This document shows, in pieces, positions 33,496 to 45,768 of a stretch of 64,000 bases of DNA. Within the stretch, counting starts at the first letter, position 1, and every line of letters begins with the position of its first letter. Source of the DNA: Ecdyonurus torrentis (taxonomy: Eukaryota > Arthropoda > Insecta > Ephemeroptera > Heptageniidae). The notes beneath the pieces were generated by a model. The model was not told the origin of the DNA. It saw only the letters and a list, made by a program, of their open reading frames with translations, and did no database searches. Where the stretch lies: the NCBI GenBank assembly GCA_949318235.1, contig OX439135.1:26659325-26723324 (forward strand), in the 5' to 3' direction. A program made the translations under genes and the position numbers.

Positions 33496-34044
33496 ATGCT
33501 ATTGCTATGTGGTGCTATGCTATTGCTATGTGGTGCTATGCTATTGCTATGTGGTGCTATGCTATTGCTATGTGGTGCTATGCTATTGCTATGTGGTGCT
33601 ATGCTATTGCTATGTGGTGCTATGCTATTGCTATGTGGTGCTATGCTATTGCTATGTGGTGCTATGCTATTGCTATGTGGTGCTATGCTATTGCTATGTG
33701 GTGCTATGCTATTGCTATGTGGTGCTATGCTATTGCTATGTGGTGCTATGCTATTGCTATGTGGTGCTATGCTATTGCTATGTGGTGCTATGCTATTGCT
33801 ATGTGGTGCTATGCTATTGCTATGTGGTGCTATGCTATTGCTATGTGGTGCTATGCTATTGCTATGTGGTGCTATGCTATTGCTATGTGGTGCTATGCTA
33901 TTGCTATGTGGTGCTATGCTATTGCTATGTGGTGCTATGCTATTGCTATGTGGTGCTATGCTATTGCTATGTCGTGCTATGCTATTGCTATGTGGTGCTA
34001 TGCTATTGCTATGTGGTGCTATGCTATTGCTATGTGGTGTGTAA
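33496..34044 (+). repeat. 21-bp minisatellite, 26 nearly identical copies
   Basis: The unit is ATGCTATTGCTATGTGGTGC plus one T. I see a single internal substitution (GTGGTG to GTCGTG near 33972). Because 21 is a multiple of three and the unit has no stop on the + strand, all three forward frames stay open and give 7-residue repeats (AIAMWCY, MLLLCGA and VLCYCYV). There is no protein support. Near-identity points to recent expansion or homogenisation. Confidence 0.96.
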
Positions 34045-34489
34045 TCATAACAGATAGTTTCGTGTCACTTGTCGGCATCGATTTTTACTTTTTTTTCTTT
34101 TTTTTTTTTTTTTTTTTTACTACTCAAAAATAAAAATGCTATAGAATACAATACGTCTATTTAATCTGTCTATTGTATTGAAATTTATGTTTGTTTAACT
34201 TATTTGTAATTTGATTTGTAAAATATGTGTCATGTTATGCGACTTTTAAGAATTAAGACTTAATAATAAACGACAAAATTTATTCAATAAACTTGTGACA
34301 TCTTTAATGATAATTCAACAAAAAAAGATAAATAAATATATACACATTATAATATAATATGTATATACAAAAATAGAAACATTAAGATACATTAACGACA
34401 TTGCTAAATCAAAAATAGCAAATTTGAATATGACTGCTAACAACAAAAAACTTCTAAACTGAACTTCTAAACAATGAAAAACGAGAAAA
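34045..34489 (+). other. AT-rich stretch with poly(T)
   Basis: Poly(T) at 34090-34118. ACGTCT near 34151 and paired ACTTCT at 34449 and 34462. No gene. Confidence 0.45.
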
Positions 34490-34980
34490 TAAAAATAAAA
34501 TGTTATTAATTTTTCTCTAAATATAAGAATATATTAGCCTAAGAAGCTAATTTGATTATATGAATAATTAATAATCAATTAAAATGTTATTAATTGTTCT
34601 CTTAAATATAAGCATATGTTAGCCTATAAGAAGCTAATTTGATTATGTGCATAATTAATAACCAATTAAAAAATGTTATTAAATGTTCTCTTAAATTTAA
34701 GCGTATATATCAGCCTAATAAGTAAATTTGATTTTATGAATAATTAAAAATCAATTAAGTATTGTTATTAATTTTTCTCTTAAATATAAGCATATGTTGG
34801 CCAAAGAAGCCAATTTGATTATTTGAATAATAAATAATCAATCAATTAAAATGTTATTAAATGTTCATTAGCTTAAGAAGCAAATTTTCATCTTTCTTTA
34901 ATGAATATAAAAATCAACAACAGAAAACTTCTAAACTGAACTTCTAAATAAAGAAAAACGAGAAAACAAAAGTAAAATAT
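34490..34980 (+). repeat. About 90-bp tandem repeat, four to five copies
   Basis: Units read AAAATGTTATTAATTKTTCT, AAATATAAGCATATGTTAGC, AAGCTAATTTGATTAT, AATTAATAATCAATT. The pair ACTTCTAAACTGAACTTCTA occurs on both sides of the block (34449 and 34926). Confidence 0.8.
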
Positions 34981-35335
34981 TTTTAATTGTTCTCTGAAAT
35001 ATAAATTGTATGTGAGTCTATACAAGGCTATTTAGCAAGAGTTCTTTTCTCCGTTTATATACGTATATGATTTATATATGTCCTTTTTACGTCTTTTATT
35101 ACGTCTAAACCACGATTGTGTTTTTTCCAATTATATATTTATATTATATGATTTATGTACGTTTCTTTTTTTCCTTTTTTTTTACGCATTAATCCCATGA
35201 TAAGTTAGTATGTTTTGTTATGTAAAATTTGGCTGAAATTATGCATAAAAAAATTTTTACTTGAAATTTGTGTTGAGAAATTTTTTCGTTCAGTGTTTTT
35301 TTTTTTTTTTTTTTTTAATGCACGGAAAGAAAAAA
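34981..35335 (+). other. AT-rich background
   Basis: Two ACGTCT 12 bp apart near 35089 and 35101; poly(T) at 35297-35317. No gene. Confidence 0.45.
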
Positions 35336-35492
35336 TGACGTAATTTATGGTGTATTTATGTGATTATAGCATAAATGATGCACCATAGCTAGCTATGCTG
35401 TACAACAAAATATTTATGCTATATAACAATACAGTACTATAGCATATATAATTTTGTATTGAACAAATTGTGCTGAAAATGAGCTAGCATAA
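35336..35492. mobile_element. Repeat family K, copy 2
   Basis: GTGTATTTATGTGATTATAG, GCTAGCTATGCTGTACAAC, TATAGCATATATAATTTTGT and TGTGCTGAAAATGAGCTAGC parallel the interrupted copy at 24098-24625. Dense GCATAA/TTATGC inverted words. Confidence 0.5.
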
Positions 35493-36190
35493 TTATTACG
35501 TTGTTATCATGTAAGTGTGGGTTAGATAATTAAGTAATTAAAATGATAATTTGATAAATGTAAAATTTTCCGATAGGAAAATAATGTTTTGATATAATAA
35601 TATATGTACGCTATATTGCATACTTTTTTTATGAGTTCTTTTATTACGTCTTTGTGTTTTCACTTTAATATTTGACATGTTAAGTCTGGATTATTCTACA
35701 TTATTCAATGTGGAAAATGTCTGGTCTGGTTAGAAATGTGTTTTTGAATCTTTTTTTTTTTAAGAACGTTTTAATATCTTTATACGGAATTAATAATAAA
35801 ATATTGAATTCTCTATCTTGATTCAGTTCTTGTAAAAGAAAAATAATAAAGTCTCAAATATAGATAAAATTTATAGCAATAAAAACTGTCTGAATTACTT
35901 CTATTAGGATTAATAATAATTTATGTTTTGTTTTTATTTTCAAAGTTTGTATGCTAGCGTAGCACGTGACCCACTTGGATCGGAAATCGCTAAAACAAGA
36001 ATTATATTTTCACAATTATTTTTTGTACATTATTTATTTCCAATAAAACAAACACTTTAATTTTCAAATAAAATTGAGTAAATTCAAAACAATTTTTTTC
36101 CAATATTTGACTAAAATTTGCCACTAAAATTTAAATTTCTACATTTACACGTTATCTTGAAAGTGTAATAACTTAAATATTTGATTGTGT
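35493..36190 (+). other. AT-rich background
   Basis: ACKTCT near 35645 and 35896. A short GC-richer piece CGTAGCACGTGACCCACTTG at 35956 may be the left end of an E-like element. No gene. Confidence 0.4.
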
Positions 36191-36395
36191 TTTCACATGT
36201 TTGACATAACTAAATTTTTAAGTAACATTTCTTCTTTACTTTGTGTTAATATTGTAATTAGCGACCATCCTAGTTTGCGAGATATCAGTCGGTCACCTAC
36301 CCCCTTAAGTAACATTTCTTCTTTATTTTGTGTTAATATTATAATTCGCAACCGTCTATTTTGCGAGATATCAGTCGGTCACCTATCCCCTTAAA
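36191..36395. mobile_element. Two tandem E-like right ends
   Basis: A roughly 90-bp segment is duplicated. Each copy has TAACATTTCTTCTTTA and ends GCGAGATATCAGTCGGTCAC, then CTAYCCCC and TTAA. GAGATAT + GGTC + CCTACYCCC + TTAA mirrors the right end of family E. The frame at 36185 runs through it and is not a gene. Confidence 0.6.
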
Positions 36396-36671
36396 CATGT
36401 ATAGTTATCCCCTGCGTAACTTTCTCGTTACAATTAACAGCAACAATATATCATTTCGTAGTTTTCTACTTTGTTTACGTCTTTTTATATTTTTACCATA
36501 TTAAAGCACATAATAATGTTTTGTGCAGTCGAAATATATTTTTTATTTTTGACTTCAAACATATTGAAGTATGCCTTCTATCTCTCGTGTAACTATAACA
36601 ATGTATCATAATGTTCTAAGCTTCACCTTGGGTTTGTGAACGAAAATAAGAAGACAAATCGTCAACTGTAT

Positions 36672-36986
36672 TAGAGATCGTTCTATAAACTACACACAAA
36701 TATGGAGCCAGCTTTGAAAATGTTCCTGTGTTAAAAACAGCTGGTTATGACGTCACTACCTGTTTACTACGTTTATACATATGGTCGATCATTGTTATTT
36801 CTTCTTTTAGAACTTTGAACTTTGATAATAATGAAAGAAACTTCCCCCCAAAAAAAGTTCCAGTCTCAATATGCGACTCACTTTTATCGGCTCAAAAAAG
36901 AAGATCTGCAACCAATGAATGTGTCTTATTTTGTTGGTCAGCCAATCACTGTTATTGAGATTTACTTTACTTTACAGAAAGAGCTT
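36672..36986 (+). mobile_element. MITE family D, copy 1
   Basis: AGATCGTTCTATAAACTACA to TACTTTACAGAAAGAGCT. Internal CAGCTGGTTATGACGTCAC, TTTATACATATGGTCGATCA and GGTCAGCCAATCACTGTTAT. The 76- and 71-codon frames here are shadows. Confidence 0.85.
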
Positions 36987-37134
36987 AGGTTAATGATTAT
37001 TTATACACTATCAAGAAGAGTATTATCAAATTATTGATGTCTATTAATTGACAAATTAATTGTGTAGTCATACTAGTTGCTGTTTCTGCAAATTATTTGC
37101 AATATCTGAAAATACTTCTCAACAAAACATAAGG

Positions 37135-37362
37135 ATCTTGTTGCGAAAAAAAGGCATATCTCATATTTGGTCAGTGGAAGCAAAAGGCCTATCTCGTTTT
37201 TTTTTTTGGTCAGTGGAAGCAAAAGGCCTACCTCGTTTTTTTTTTGTCAGTGGAAGACAAAGGCCTATCTCGAGCGCCATCTCCATAACGTTCGGGAACG
37301 AGATAGGCCTTTTGCTTCCACTGACAAAATACAAGATAGGCCTTTTTTCTCAACAAAACATA
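37135..37362. mobile_element. Foldback element L, copy 2
   Basis: GATCTTGTTGCGAAAAAAAG at the left, CCTTTTTTCTCAACAAAAC at the right (partly decayed). The module GTCAGTGGAAGCAAAAGGCC occurs three times forward (one copy varied) and once inverted around CGTTCGGGAACGAGATAGG. More modules than copy 1. Open frames through it are artefacts. Confidence 0.85.
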
Positions 37363-37439
37363 TTATTTATGTACTTTGTATTGCAAATGTGAAATGTTAT
37401 CATTAAGTAGTTAGAAACTAAAATTATGTTTTGTTTTTT

Positions 37440-37935
37440 GGACTATTCCAAAATATCAATGAATAAAATGTCTCTTAATTTTCTTCTATTTTGATGTAAA
37501 AAAAAATCTAGTTAATATGCGTTTAAATGTTAAGTAATTTAGTTGTAATAAACTAAAATTGTTAAGTGTTTTCAGCAATACTCCAAAATATTAATGAAAA
37601 AATGTCTCTTAATTTTCTTCTATATTGATGTGAAAAAAAAAAAAAAAAACTAGTAAATATGCGTTGAAATGTTTAGTAATTTAGTTGTAGTAAACTAAAA
37701 TAATGATCTGTTTTTCTAGCAATATTCCAAAATATCAATAAAAGAAATGTCTCTTAATTTTATTCTGAAAAAAGAATCTATAGTTATTATGTGTTTAAAT
37801 GTTCAGTAATTTAGTTTAAAAAAACTAAAATAATGATATTTTTTTAGAATATTCCAAAATATCATTGAAAAAAGTCTCTTAATTTTCTTCCATAATGATA
37901 TATAAAGAAAAAAAACTAGTAAATATGCGTTGAAT
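37440..37935 (+). repeat. About 135-bp tandem repeat, four copies
   Basis: Unit: ATTCCAAAATATCAATGAA, AATGTCTCTTAATTTTCTTC, AATATGCGTTTAAATGTT, AGTAATTTAGTTGTA. Copies start near 37444, 37578, 37725 and 37850. TTTTCTTCT takes the place of ACTTCT. Confidence 0.8.
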
Positions 37936-38085
37936 ATTTTAATGATATTTAATTAAATGTTCTTATGAAAGCAGGTGAGCAGAAATAAACTATAAATCAA
38001 TATTATTAATTTGTCATTACGTATCGCACTGTGTAAGATATGTTCTATAATTTTATAACTTCCTCTCTGCACTCGCAATGGACCA

Positions 38086-38180
38086 CTTGCAATGAACCAA
38101 CTTTTTCATGTATTTCTAATGGAAAAATCATTTTCACTTACACGTTGCAACAATTTAAAACTTGTTATTGCAAGTGTGTT
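38086..38180. mobile_element. MITE family M, copy 3 (diverged)
   Basis: GCAATGGACCACTTGCAATG, then TTTTCACTTACACGTTGCAA and TTGCAAGTGTGTTTTAC. Confidence 0.55.
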
Positions 38181-38406
38181 TTACTGCCATATAAATAAAT
38201 GTCATATTTTGAGTGACAATTTGTCAACAAATTGAACATGTTCCATGTTTTCTTAATGGTCTATTTTACTTCTATTTCTAGATATATATACTTTTTGTCA
38301 ATATTTTGTGACTGTATTCTGACGTAATTAAAATAAATAAATAACTAAAATTCAATTTTATTATTGTAATATAAAATATTTTAGTCTCAGTTCTCACTGT
38401 ATGTGT
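38181..38406 (+). other. AT-rich spacer
   Basis: ACTTCT near 38270. Nothing else recognised. Confidence 0.4.
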
Positions 38407-38487
38407 TACAAAGCCTCGTAGAGCCGCTGATCATGCAGAGACAGAAAGTAGTCAGTGACCTTGTGAAACCTGATCTACCCTTCGAGG
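38407..38487 (-). mobile_element. SINE tail fragment
   Basis: AAGCCTCGTAGAGCCGCTGA and AACCTGATCTACCCTTCGAG match the end of the SINE at 12998-13100 (AACCTGATCTACCCTTTGAG). It is joined to a truncated B element. Confidence 0.7.
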
Positions 38488-38786
38488 TACATATTTAATA
38501 CGATTAGACGCTATACTGGAGTAATGAATAACATTGCTCAGCATAGGACAAATATCGTTTTTTTTTTGTTTTTTTTTTTAATTTTTTTTTGCTATTTTCT
38601 TTGGGAAATCGGTTATTTTTTATTAATGTTATTTTTCTCATATACTTGAGATACTTAGCAACATCAATACTCTCAAAAATATTGCTTAGTATTTTTATCT
38701 TGCAAAATAAGCCATTTTCCTATGGCACCCATGTTATAAATGATCCAACATGGCATCGACTTTAACATGAATGCATACACCCTATA
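38488..38786 (+). mobile_element. MITE family B, copy 7 (left end lost)
   Basis: Begins within the B sequence (ACATATTTAATACGATTAGA), then GCTCAGCATAGGACAAATA, and a complete right end ATGCATACACCCTATA. Confidence 0.85.
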
Positions 38787-38982
38787 TAAACAAATAATTT
38801 TATGTTTCTTTTATAATAATAACATTTAGTTACTTAAGTAATTAAAATAAATAAATAAAATTTAATTTTAAAAATATTAAATATATTGTCCAAAGCTACT
38901 TCTGAATTTGTAATAGATTTACAAATTATTCTACTTCATTTTTGTACTGTATATTTTGCACTTTACTTTATTCTTCTCTTAA

Positions 38983-39376
38983 AGCCCTTATGCACTTATT
39001 TTTTTTTATCATCTACAATACAAGACTGATAATTACCATACCTTATTATCCATGAATTAGACACCATCACGTTGATTTTGTATTTATTTCCATTTTGATG
39101 GTTATTTCACGTATCTGACGTCACAATGTACCACCGCCAATCACAGTCACCGCTCTGGTCACGTGATAAATTTAAGCCCCTCTCTCAAGTTCTTTACCCC
39201 TATCACGGCCCCATTGTACGTACATTGTGACGTCAGATACGTGAAATAACAGTCAAAATGAAAATAAGTGAAAATAAATTCAAACTCAAGGTGTTGGTGT
39301 CTAATTCATGGATAATAAGGTATGGTAATTATCAATCTAGTATTCTAAATGATAAAAAAGTAAGTTGACAAGGACT
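38983..39376. mobile_element. MITE family C, copy 2 (long foldback)
   Basis: TTAA flanks (38979-38982, 39377-39380). AGCCCTTATGCACTTA left, TAAGTTGACAAGGACT right. Two inverted TGACGTCA near 39117 and 39228. Centre with GGTCACGTGATAAATTTAAG. Confidence 0.92.
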
Positions 39377-39380
39377 TTAA

Positions 39381-39677
39381 GTTTGTTTCATATTTATATT
39401 ATAGATTATGTGTTGTAATTAAGTTTTATGACGCTTGATTATATTTTATTGTTTTATCAAAATTATATCTGACATACAAAATAAAGAAGAAAAAAGGGTT
39501 TTGCATAAAACTAATAAAAACGTAAAAAATAAACTTATGTATTATGATTATATATTTCAACTATTTTAGCTTCTATAAAACAAAATGTAATATTATTGAT
39601 ATTATTGTATTGTATTGAACTACAGAAATATCAGCGTCTATGTTTCTACAACATGTATAATCATGTTTTATTTGTAG

Positions 39678-39722
<45 letters not shown>

Positions 39723-40030
39723 ATGTAATTTTAATATTATATTTTATTACGTCAAGTCCGGTAAAATGTCTTATGTTATTTTTGTAAAGAAAATAATTTC
39801 AATATTATATTTTAAGCAAACGCTATCAAGTACATTATTACAATATATTTCTCTAAGGTGATGATGTATTATAAATAATAATGAACATAGAAGTCTCGTA
39901 TGATGTTCAGTCAAATAAAAATATACTTCTATTCACGTCTTAAATTACTAATATATATTTGTTTATATAATTTCTACAAATAAAACGTTGAAATATCTCA
40001 ACAACACAGTTTTGTAATGATTTAAAACAT
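39381..40030 (+). other. AT-rich background with (TC)n
   Basis: (TC)n at 39680-39721. ACTTCT and ACGTCT near 39925 and 39935. The 63-codon frame reads through the (TC)n and is not a gene. Confidence 0.55.
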
Positions 40031-40195
40031 ATATAGGGTGTATGAGGATGACGTCATATTTAATGCGTTTGAACGCCATACTGGAGTAGTGAATAACATT
40101 GCTTAGCATAGGACAAACGTTTTTTTTTTGTGTGTGTGTTTTTTTCTTTTGGGAACAAGTTTATTTTTAGTTATTATTATTTTTCTTACATATCT
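40031..40195 (+). mobile_element. MITE family B, copy 8 (right half lost)
   Basis: TATAGGGTGTATGAGGATG, TGACGTCA near 40049, GCTTAGCATAGGACAAACG, ending about TTATTATTTTTCTTACATA where higher-order array sequence begins. Confidence 0.8.
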
Positions 40196-41491
40196 ATACG
40201 TGTGTTAATTTTAATTTTTGTAATTTACGTCTGAATGTTGTGTAATTTTTGCTCATGTCATATTGTGCATGTCATTATGAATAAAATATGCAACAATGTA
40301 TTTAATAATGTAAATGTAATCTAAATCGTTGTGTCTAAGAAAACTAAAACTACGTCAACTCTCGTCTATTTCATAGTAACAACGTAAAGTATTTCTTTAC
40401 ATACAAGGCACTAAAGCTTGCTTGCTATAATACCACGATAATAACGTCTACTACTTTTATATTGGTTTATTCAATCCTTACGTCTGAGAATTTGATGAGT
40501 TTTTTTTTTTCAATTTCATTTTTTTCTTCTATGTTTCAACTATATTTAGTAACTGTTAAAAAAAAATTGAAAGTTGATTGTGAAATTCTAATTATTTCAA
40601 TTAATTCATCAACAATACGCATTAGGCATCATGGTATCTATTTAATAATGGAAATTTAAACCATTACGCTTCATTACTTCTAAAAAAACCAAAAACTAAA
40701 ATTAAGTAAAGTTTTGTATGTTTTACAGTAACAATGGTAAAGTATTTCTTTGCATCCTTACCAGTCAATTACACACAGTATGCATACAATCATAACACGA
40801 TAATAACGTCTAGTAATTTTATATTTGTTTATTTCAATCTTATGTCGGAGAATTTGGTGGGCTTTTTTACAGTTCCATTTTTTTTTTTAACTATATTAAG
40901 TAAATGTTAAAAAATAAAAATGATTGTGTAATTCTAATTTTTTGATATATAAGTATTTCTTGTGGAAAAATAGATTCAACCGTTCCCTCACTTGTTATTT
41001 AAGTTGGTAACACAATTTTCTTTACTACTTCTCAATGATTGATTCTATATAAACAAAATATTGACGAATATTAATCATTATTTAGCTTATGTGTTAATTT
41101 AATTTCTATCATCTACGTCTGATTGTTGTTTTAATGTTTTGCTTATGTCATATTGTGCATGTCATTATGTATGCGACATTGTATCTAATCATGTAAATCT
41201 AAATCTTTGTGTCTTTCCCCGTAGTGTTAATTTATATAATAAGTTGGAAACTAGCGTCAGAAACATGTCATCCTCTAAGTTTAAAACTTGTGTTTAGTCA
41301 TGTATGTTTTTAAACAATAATTTTATGTATCTTACTTTTCTTAATATATTATTCTATTTATCATCTATTGGGATATCAAATTTTGTATGCGCTTTGCCTT
41401 TTTTGATCTCCTGTTGAGCAACCTCTTTGACACTGTGCAATGTTTGTATTGTGATATTTTGCTCAATAAAATCATTATTATTATTATTATT

Positions 41492-41937
41492 AAGGCCTCG
41501 TTCACAATGGACTTTTTCTAAGTTTTCTTAAGTGAAAATGCTAATTTTTTCCACTTAAGAACGATTGGTGTTCACAATAAAACTATTGTTGTACTTAAGA
41601 AATTTCTTAATTGGTTTCACTTAACAATTTTTTTCTTAATTTTTCTTTAGTAGCTAATTAGAAGAATTATTTGAATTTACGTAAGAATCAAACCCAAGTT
41701 GATTCTTACGTAAATTCAAATAATTCTTCTAGTTAACTACTTAAGAAAAATTAAGAACAAAAATTGTAAATTAAGAAAAAAAGTTGTAAAGTGAAAGTTC
41801 TACATAAAAAATTAAGAAAAAAATTTCTTAAGTGGAAATTCTAAGTTAAGTAGGTACTTAACAATAAAAACTTTTCTTTATTTGAAAAAAAAATTAGCAT
41901 TTTCACTTAAGAAAAGTCCTTTGTGAACGAGGCTTGA
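41492..41937. mobile_element. Foldback MITE P with perfect central hairpin
   Basis: Ends AAGGCCTCGTTCACAATGG and CCTTTGTGAACGAGGCTT are inverted. The subterminal CTTAAGTGAAAATGCTAATT is also inverted at the right. The centre (41660-41735) is a perfect hairpin: AGAATTATTTGAATTTACGT pairs with its inverse around a short AACCCAAGT loop. AAGAAA/CTTAAG words fill the arms. Inserted in the q-p array. Confidence 0.88.
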
Positions 41938-42456
41938 GAAAACTCTAAAATTATATAAGTAAACTCTTGTATATTTCATAGTAACAACGTAAAGTATTTC
42001 TTTACATACGAGTACTATGCACTAACGGTTGTTTGCTATAACAACACGATAATAACGTCTACTACTTTTATTTTTGTTTATTAAATTCTTATGTCCGAGA
42101 ATTTGGTGAGTTTTTTTTATAATCCTTTTTTTTTTTTTTTTTTTTTTTTTTCCATTTTTCAACTATATTTAGTAACTGTTAAAAAAGTTAAAAGTTGATT
42201 GATGAAATTATAATTATTTCAATTAATTCCTGAACAATACGCTATAGGCATCATGGTATCTATTTAATAATAGAAATATAAACCCATTACGCTTCATTAC
42301 TTCTAAAAAAAAAAAAAAAAATTAAGTAAAGTTTTTTATATTTTATAAACTACAATGGTGAAGTATTTCTTTGCATCCTTTCCAGTCAAGTGTTCACAGT
42401 ATGTATACAATCATAACACGATATGAACGTCTACTAGTTTTAAATATGTTTATTAA

Positions 42457-42476
42457 CATGAGTGCATACACTCTAT
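42457..42476 (+). mobile_element. Family B right-end remnant inside array unit
   Basis: AACATGAGTGCATACACTCT followed by ATA. The identical remnant recurs at about 43656-43678, so it was copied along with the p unit. Confidence 0.55.
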
Positions 42477-42869
42477 AATTTACGTCTAACAATAAGTATT
42501 GTGTTAATTTCTAACTGATATATTATATTGTGCATATGTATTGTTGTGCACAAAGTTATGTAAAATATGTCAAGCCCTCACGACGTCTTAGTTAACTTAA
42601 TTATTATTATCTGTAGAACTTAGTTGTAAAGGAAAAAGATTAAAAATCTTAATGTTTGTTTCATCATATCCGTTTTGTTATTCTAATTTACTTCTATAAT
42701 TCTTAAAAAACATAAAATAATTTTATATTTAATAAACTAACTTTTTCATTTAAAATGTGTGCTTACCCTGTAGATCTAAGTTGATAACCTTAAGTTTTAT
42801 TTCAAAGCTAACCTAACGTATGCAATAATGAAAATCTAAATTATTGTGTCTAAAAAAAACTTAAATTAA

Positions 42870-43194
42870 GGGAGTAGGGCACTGACCTTATATCTCAAAA
42901 ACTAGAACGTGTTTTAGGTCTAAATTTGGTGTCATTGTGTAGCTAAGGGTCACACCTAGCCGTGATAAAAATTTAATAATGTTTGACCGTCCCAAAATAA
43001 GAAAAAAATTATTGAAATTAATATTGGGCCTTATAGGCTTAAAATTTCAAAATTAAAATTAATTTGCACGGTAACCCACCAAAATTTTTATATATTTGAA
43101 ATTGTCTCAAGCTGAAGTATCATTGTGCAATATTTCAGATTTTTTTGACGAGAAAAGTTGTGAGTCTAATGGCTGACGTCGGTACCCTACTCCC
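42870..43194 (-). mobile_element. MITE family E, copy 3 (reverse)
   Basis: TTAA flanks (42866-42869, 43195-43198). GGGAGTAGGGCACTGACC left, GACGTCGGTACCCTACTCCC right. It lies at the q-p junction; the related q-p junction at 40340-40375 has no element. Confidence 0.92.
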
Positions 43195-44331
43195 TTAAGT
43201 AATTTTTTGTTTATTTCATAGTAACAACGTAAAGTATATCTTTACATACAAGGCACTAAAGCTTGCTTGCTATAACAGCACGATAATAACGTCTGCTAGT
43301 TTTATATTTAAGAATTTAGTGAGTTTTTTTTTACGTCTATTTTTTTCTTCTATGTTTCAACTATATTTAGCAACTGTTAAAAAAAAGTTTAAAGTTGATT
43401 GTGAAATTCTAATTATTTGAATTAATAATTAATTTATTACCAACACGCATTAGGCATCATGGTGTCTATTTAATAATAGAAATTAAAACCATTACGCTTC
43501 ATTACTTCTAAAAACAAACTAAAATTATGTAAAGTTTTGTATGTTTTATAGTAGCAACGGCAAAGTATTTCTTGCATCATTTCCAGTCAATTACACACAG
43601 TATGCATACAATCCTAACACGATATGAACGTCTACTAGTTTTAAATATCTTTATTAACATGAGTGCATACACTCTATAATTTACGTCTAACAATAAGTAA
43701 AAAAAAAGTAAAAAAAAAAATAAATGTAAACGTTCAATTATAAAATTTGAATACTCTATTTATCATTGTATATGTACACTGAAAGCCATATTAAAAGTAA
43801 AATATTATGTTTCTATTTGGGAGACAATTTCTTATTGTTGTGTTTTATATTTGCCTGACTTGTGGCAAATCACCACTGACAATGTCTATGTCCAATTGTT
43901 CTATAATCTACGTCTGATTATTATTGTGTTAATTTTTAACTTATGTCATATTGTGCATGAAATCTTATGCACAAAGTTATGTAAAATACGTCAATCCCTC
44001 ACGACGTCTTAGTTAAATATTATTATCTGTAAAACATCGCTGTAAAGGAGAAAAGATTAAAAATCTTAATAAGCTTGATTATCACTAATTCGTTATTATA
44101 ATAATTTTCTTATCAACTTCTTTTAAAATGAATTTATATTTGATGAATTAACCGCGTGTTTTAAAATGTCTGTTTTTTCTGTAGATCTCTTAGACAATTC
44201 TAAAGATTATTTCAATGTTTTCAATAAAAATCTACAGAATAGTATCTATCTTATAATGAATATTTAAACCATTGCGCTTCATTACGTCTGAAATAACTAA
44301 AACTAAGTATAACCTCTTGTATACAGTCCAC

Positions 44332-44485
44332 GCCACCTAAGGATGTGACCAATAAGAGAACGCCTAAAAACTCTCCATTTAGTTAACATTACCCCACCTC
44401 CTAGTAACCTTGAGCATTTGAACGTCTATTAGCTCATTGCTCGATTTCGATTAATCGCAAACATCCTTAGGCGGCACGGACTGTA
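44332..44485. mobile_element. MITE Q with TA ends
   Basis: TACAGTCCACGCCACCTAAG at the left; right end CTTAGGCGGCACGGACTGTA. The inverted repeats run about 25 bp with three mismatches. TA at both edges suggests a TA target. GC-richer than the background. Internal GAACGTCTATTAGC near 44419. Confidence 0.85.
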
Positions 44486-45150
44486 GTTATAGTAACAAAC
44501 GTAAAGTATTGCTTTACATTTTTGGCATTGAAAAACCTTCATGCAAACATAACACGACAATAACGTCTTTTAGTTTTTAATGTGGCTAGTTAATTCTTAC
44601 GTCTAACGTAAGAATTCTTATGTCAATTTATGTTGATATTTTATATTTTACAATTATAATATGTATTTCTATTTTTTATCTTTGATTAGTAAATGTAAAG
44701 AACGTTAAAAGTTTTCTACAAAAAAAACAATAAAATAAAATAAAAAAGCAATTTTTAACGGGGAAAAAAATAATTATAAATTTAATGAATTAACCTTTTC
44801 ATTTAAAATTTAAATGAAATTTAAAATGTGTTTTTTCCTGTAGATCTTATTTGATAATTCTTATGTTTATTTCAATGCTAATCTAATGCAATAATGGAAA
44901 TCTAAATGGTATTATCTAATAAAACTAAAACTTTTTCTATTTCATAGCAACAAATGTGAAGTATTTCTTTGCATTGAAGAATTAGCATAGAATCATACCA
45001 TACGATAATAACGTCTACTATTTTTATCTTTGTTTATTTAATTCTTATGGCTGAGAATATAGTAAGTGTTTTTACTATTCTATTATTTAATTTCTATTTT
45101 TCTTCTATATATTTAATAATTTTGAAGAAAGTTCAAAGTTTATTATGAAT

Positions 45151-45160
45151 AAAAAAATGC

Positions 45161-45194
<34 letters not shown>

Positions 45195-45768
45195 TCAATA
45201 TAAAAAAAAAAAACACAACTTAAAATTAGTATAATACTAAAATGTCATGCAGTTCGCCCTCGAACAAATCGTAATAAATTTATCTTACCTGACTTCTAAA
45301 TCATCGCTTTAATAATATTTTGCAATTAAGTCATAATTACGCTATGTGTATTCATTTTAACTGACTTTAAATATATTTTAGACCTTAAAGTTATGTATTA
45401 AACTGTTGTTAAAATTATAAATAATCTTGATTTTTGTATTTACCCAGCTAGAAAATAAATATTAGCATAAAGGACTAGAAGCAAGTATTCAAATAACAAC
45501 TACTATCCATATTTAAAGTGGTTGTCAGCAATGGCTTTTTTAATAACAATAAAACTGCATGAAAATATGAATTTAGGATTTAAATTTGTTTTTTGTTTTA
45601 CATATTATAAGTATAATACTTACAATATGTATCTATCTATAGACTGGGAATGCAAATGTTTTCAGTTGATCAGTGTTCTCTCTCTCTCTCTCTCTCTCTC
45701 GATTGATCGATCGATCGTTTTCTTTACCACTTCTAATTTAAAACAAATATAAACATTTGTGCAACCAA
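45151..45768 (+). other. AT-rich background with poly(A) and (TC)n
   Basis: Poly(A) at 45161-45183; (TC)n at 45679-45700 followed by a GATC repeat. ACTTCT near 45292 and 45730. The 76-codon frame is unsupported. Confidence 0.5.

Larger units (their letters stand above)
40196..45150 (+). repeat. Higher-order motif array, main block
   Basis: Two units alternate. Unit q (about 40200, 41090, 42474, 43899) carries TTTACGTCT, ATGTCATATTGTGCATG and in later copies CACGACGTCTTAGTTAA. Unit p (about 40375, 41981, 43216, 44946, shortened at 44480) carries TAGTAACAACGTAAAGTATT, ACGATAATAACGTCTACTA, TTAGGCATCATGGTATCTAT and CATTACTTCTAAAA. Each q+p pair holds six or more ACKTCT, all forward. Several MITEs interrupt it. 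No unit has coding capacity. Confidence 0.88.

Noticed and set aside
33474..34133. Long open frames of 182-219 codons in all three + frames
   Set aside because: They come from a 21-bp minisatellite whose unit has no stop; the composition is pure repeat and no domain is present.
36728..37406. Cluster of 70-110-codon + frames
   Set aside because: They fall inside MITE D1 and foldback L2, and related frames appear in MITE D3 at 58669, as expected for repeat copies.
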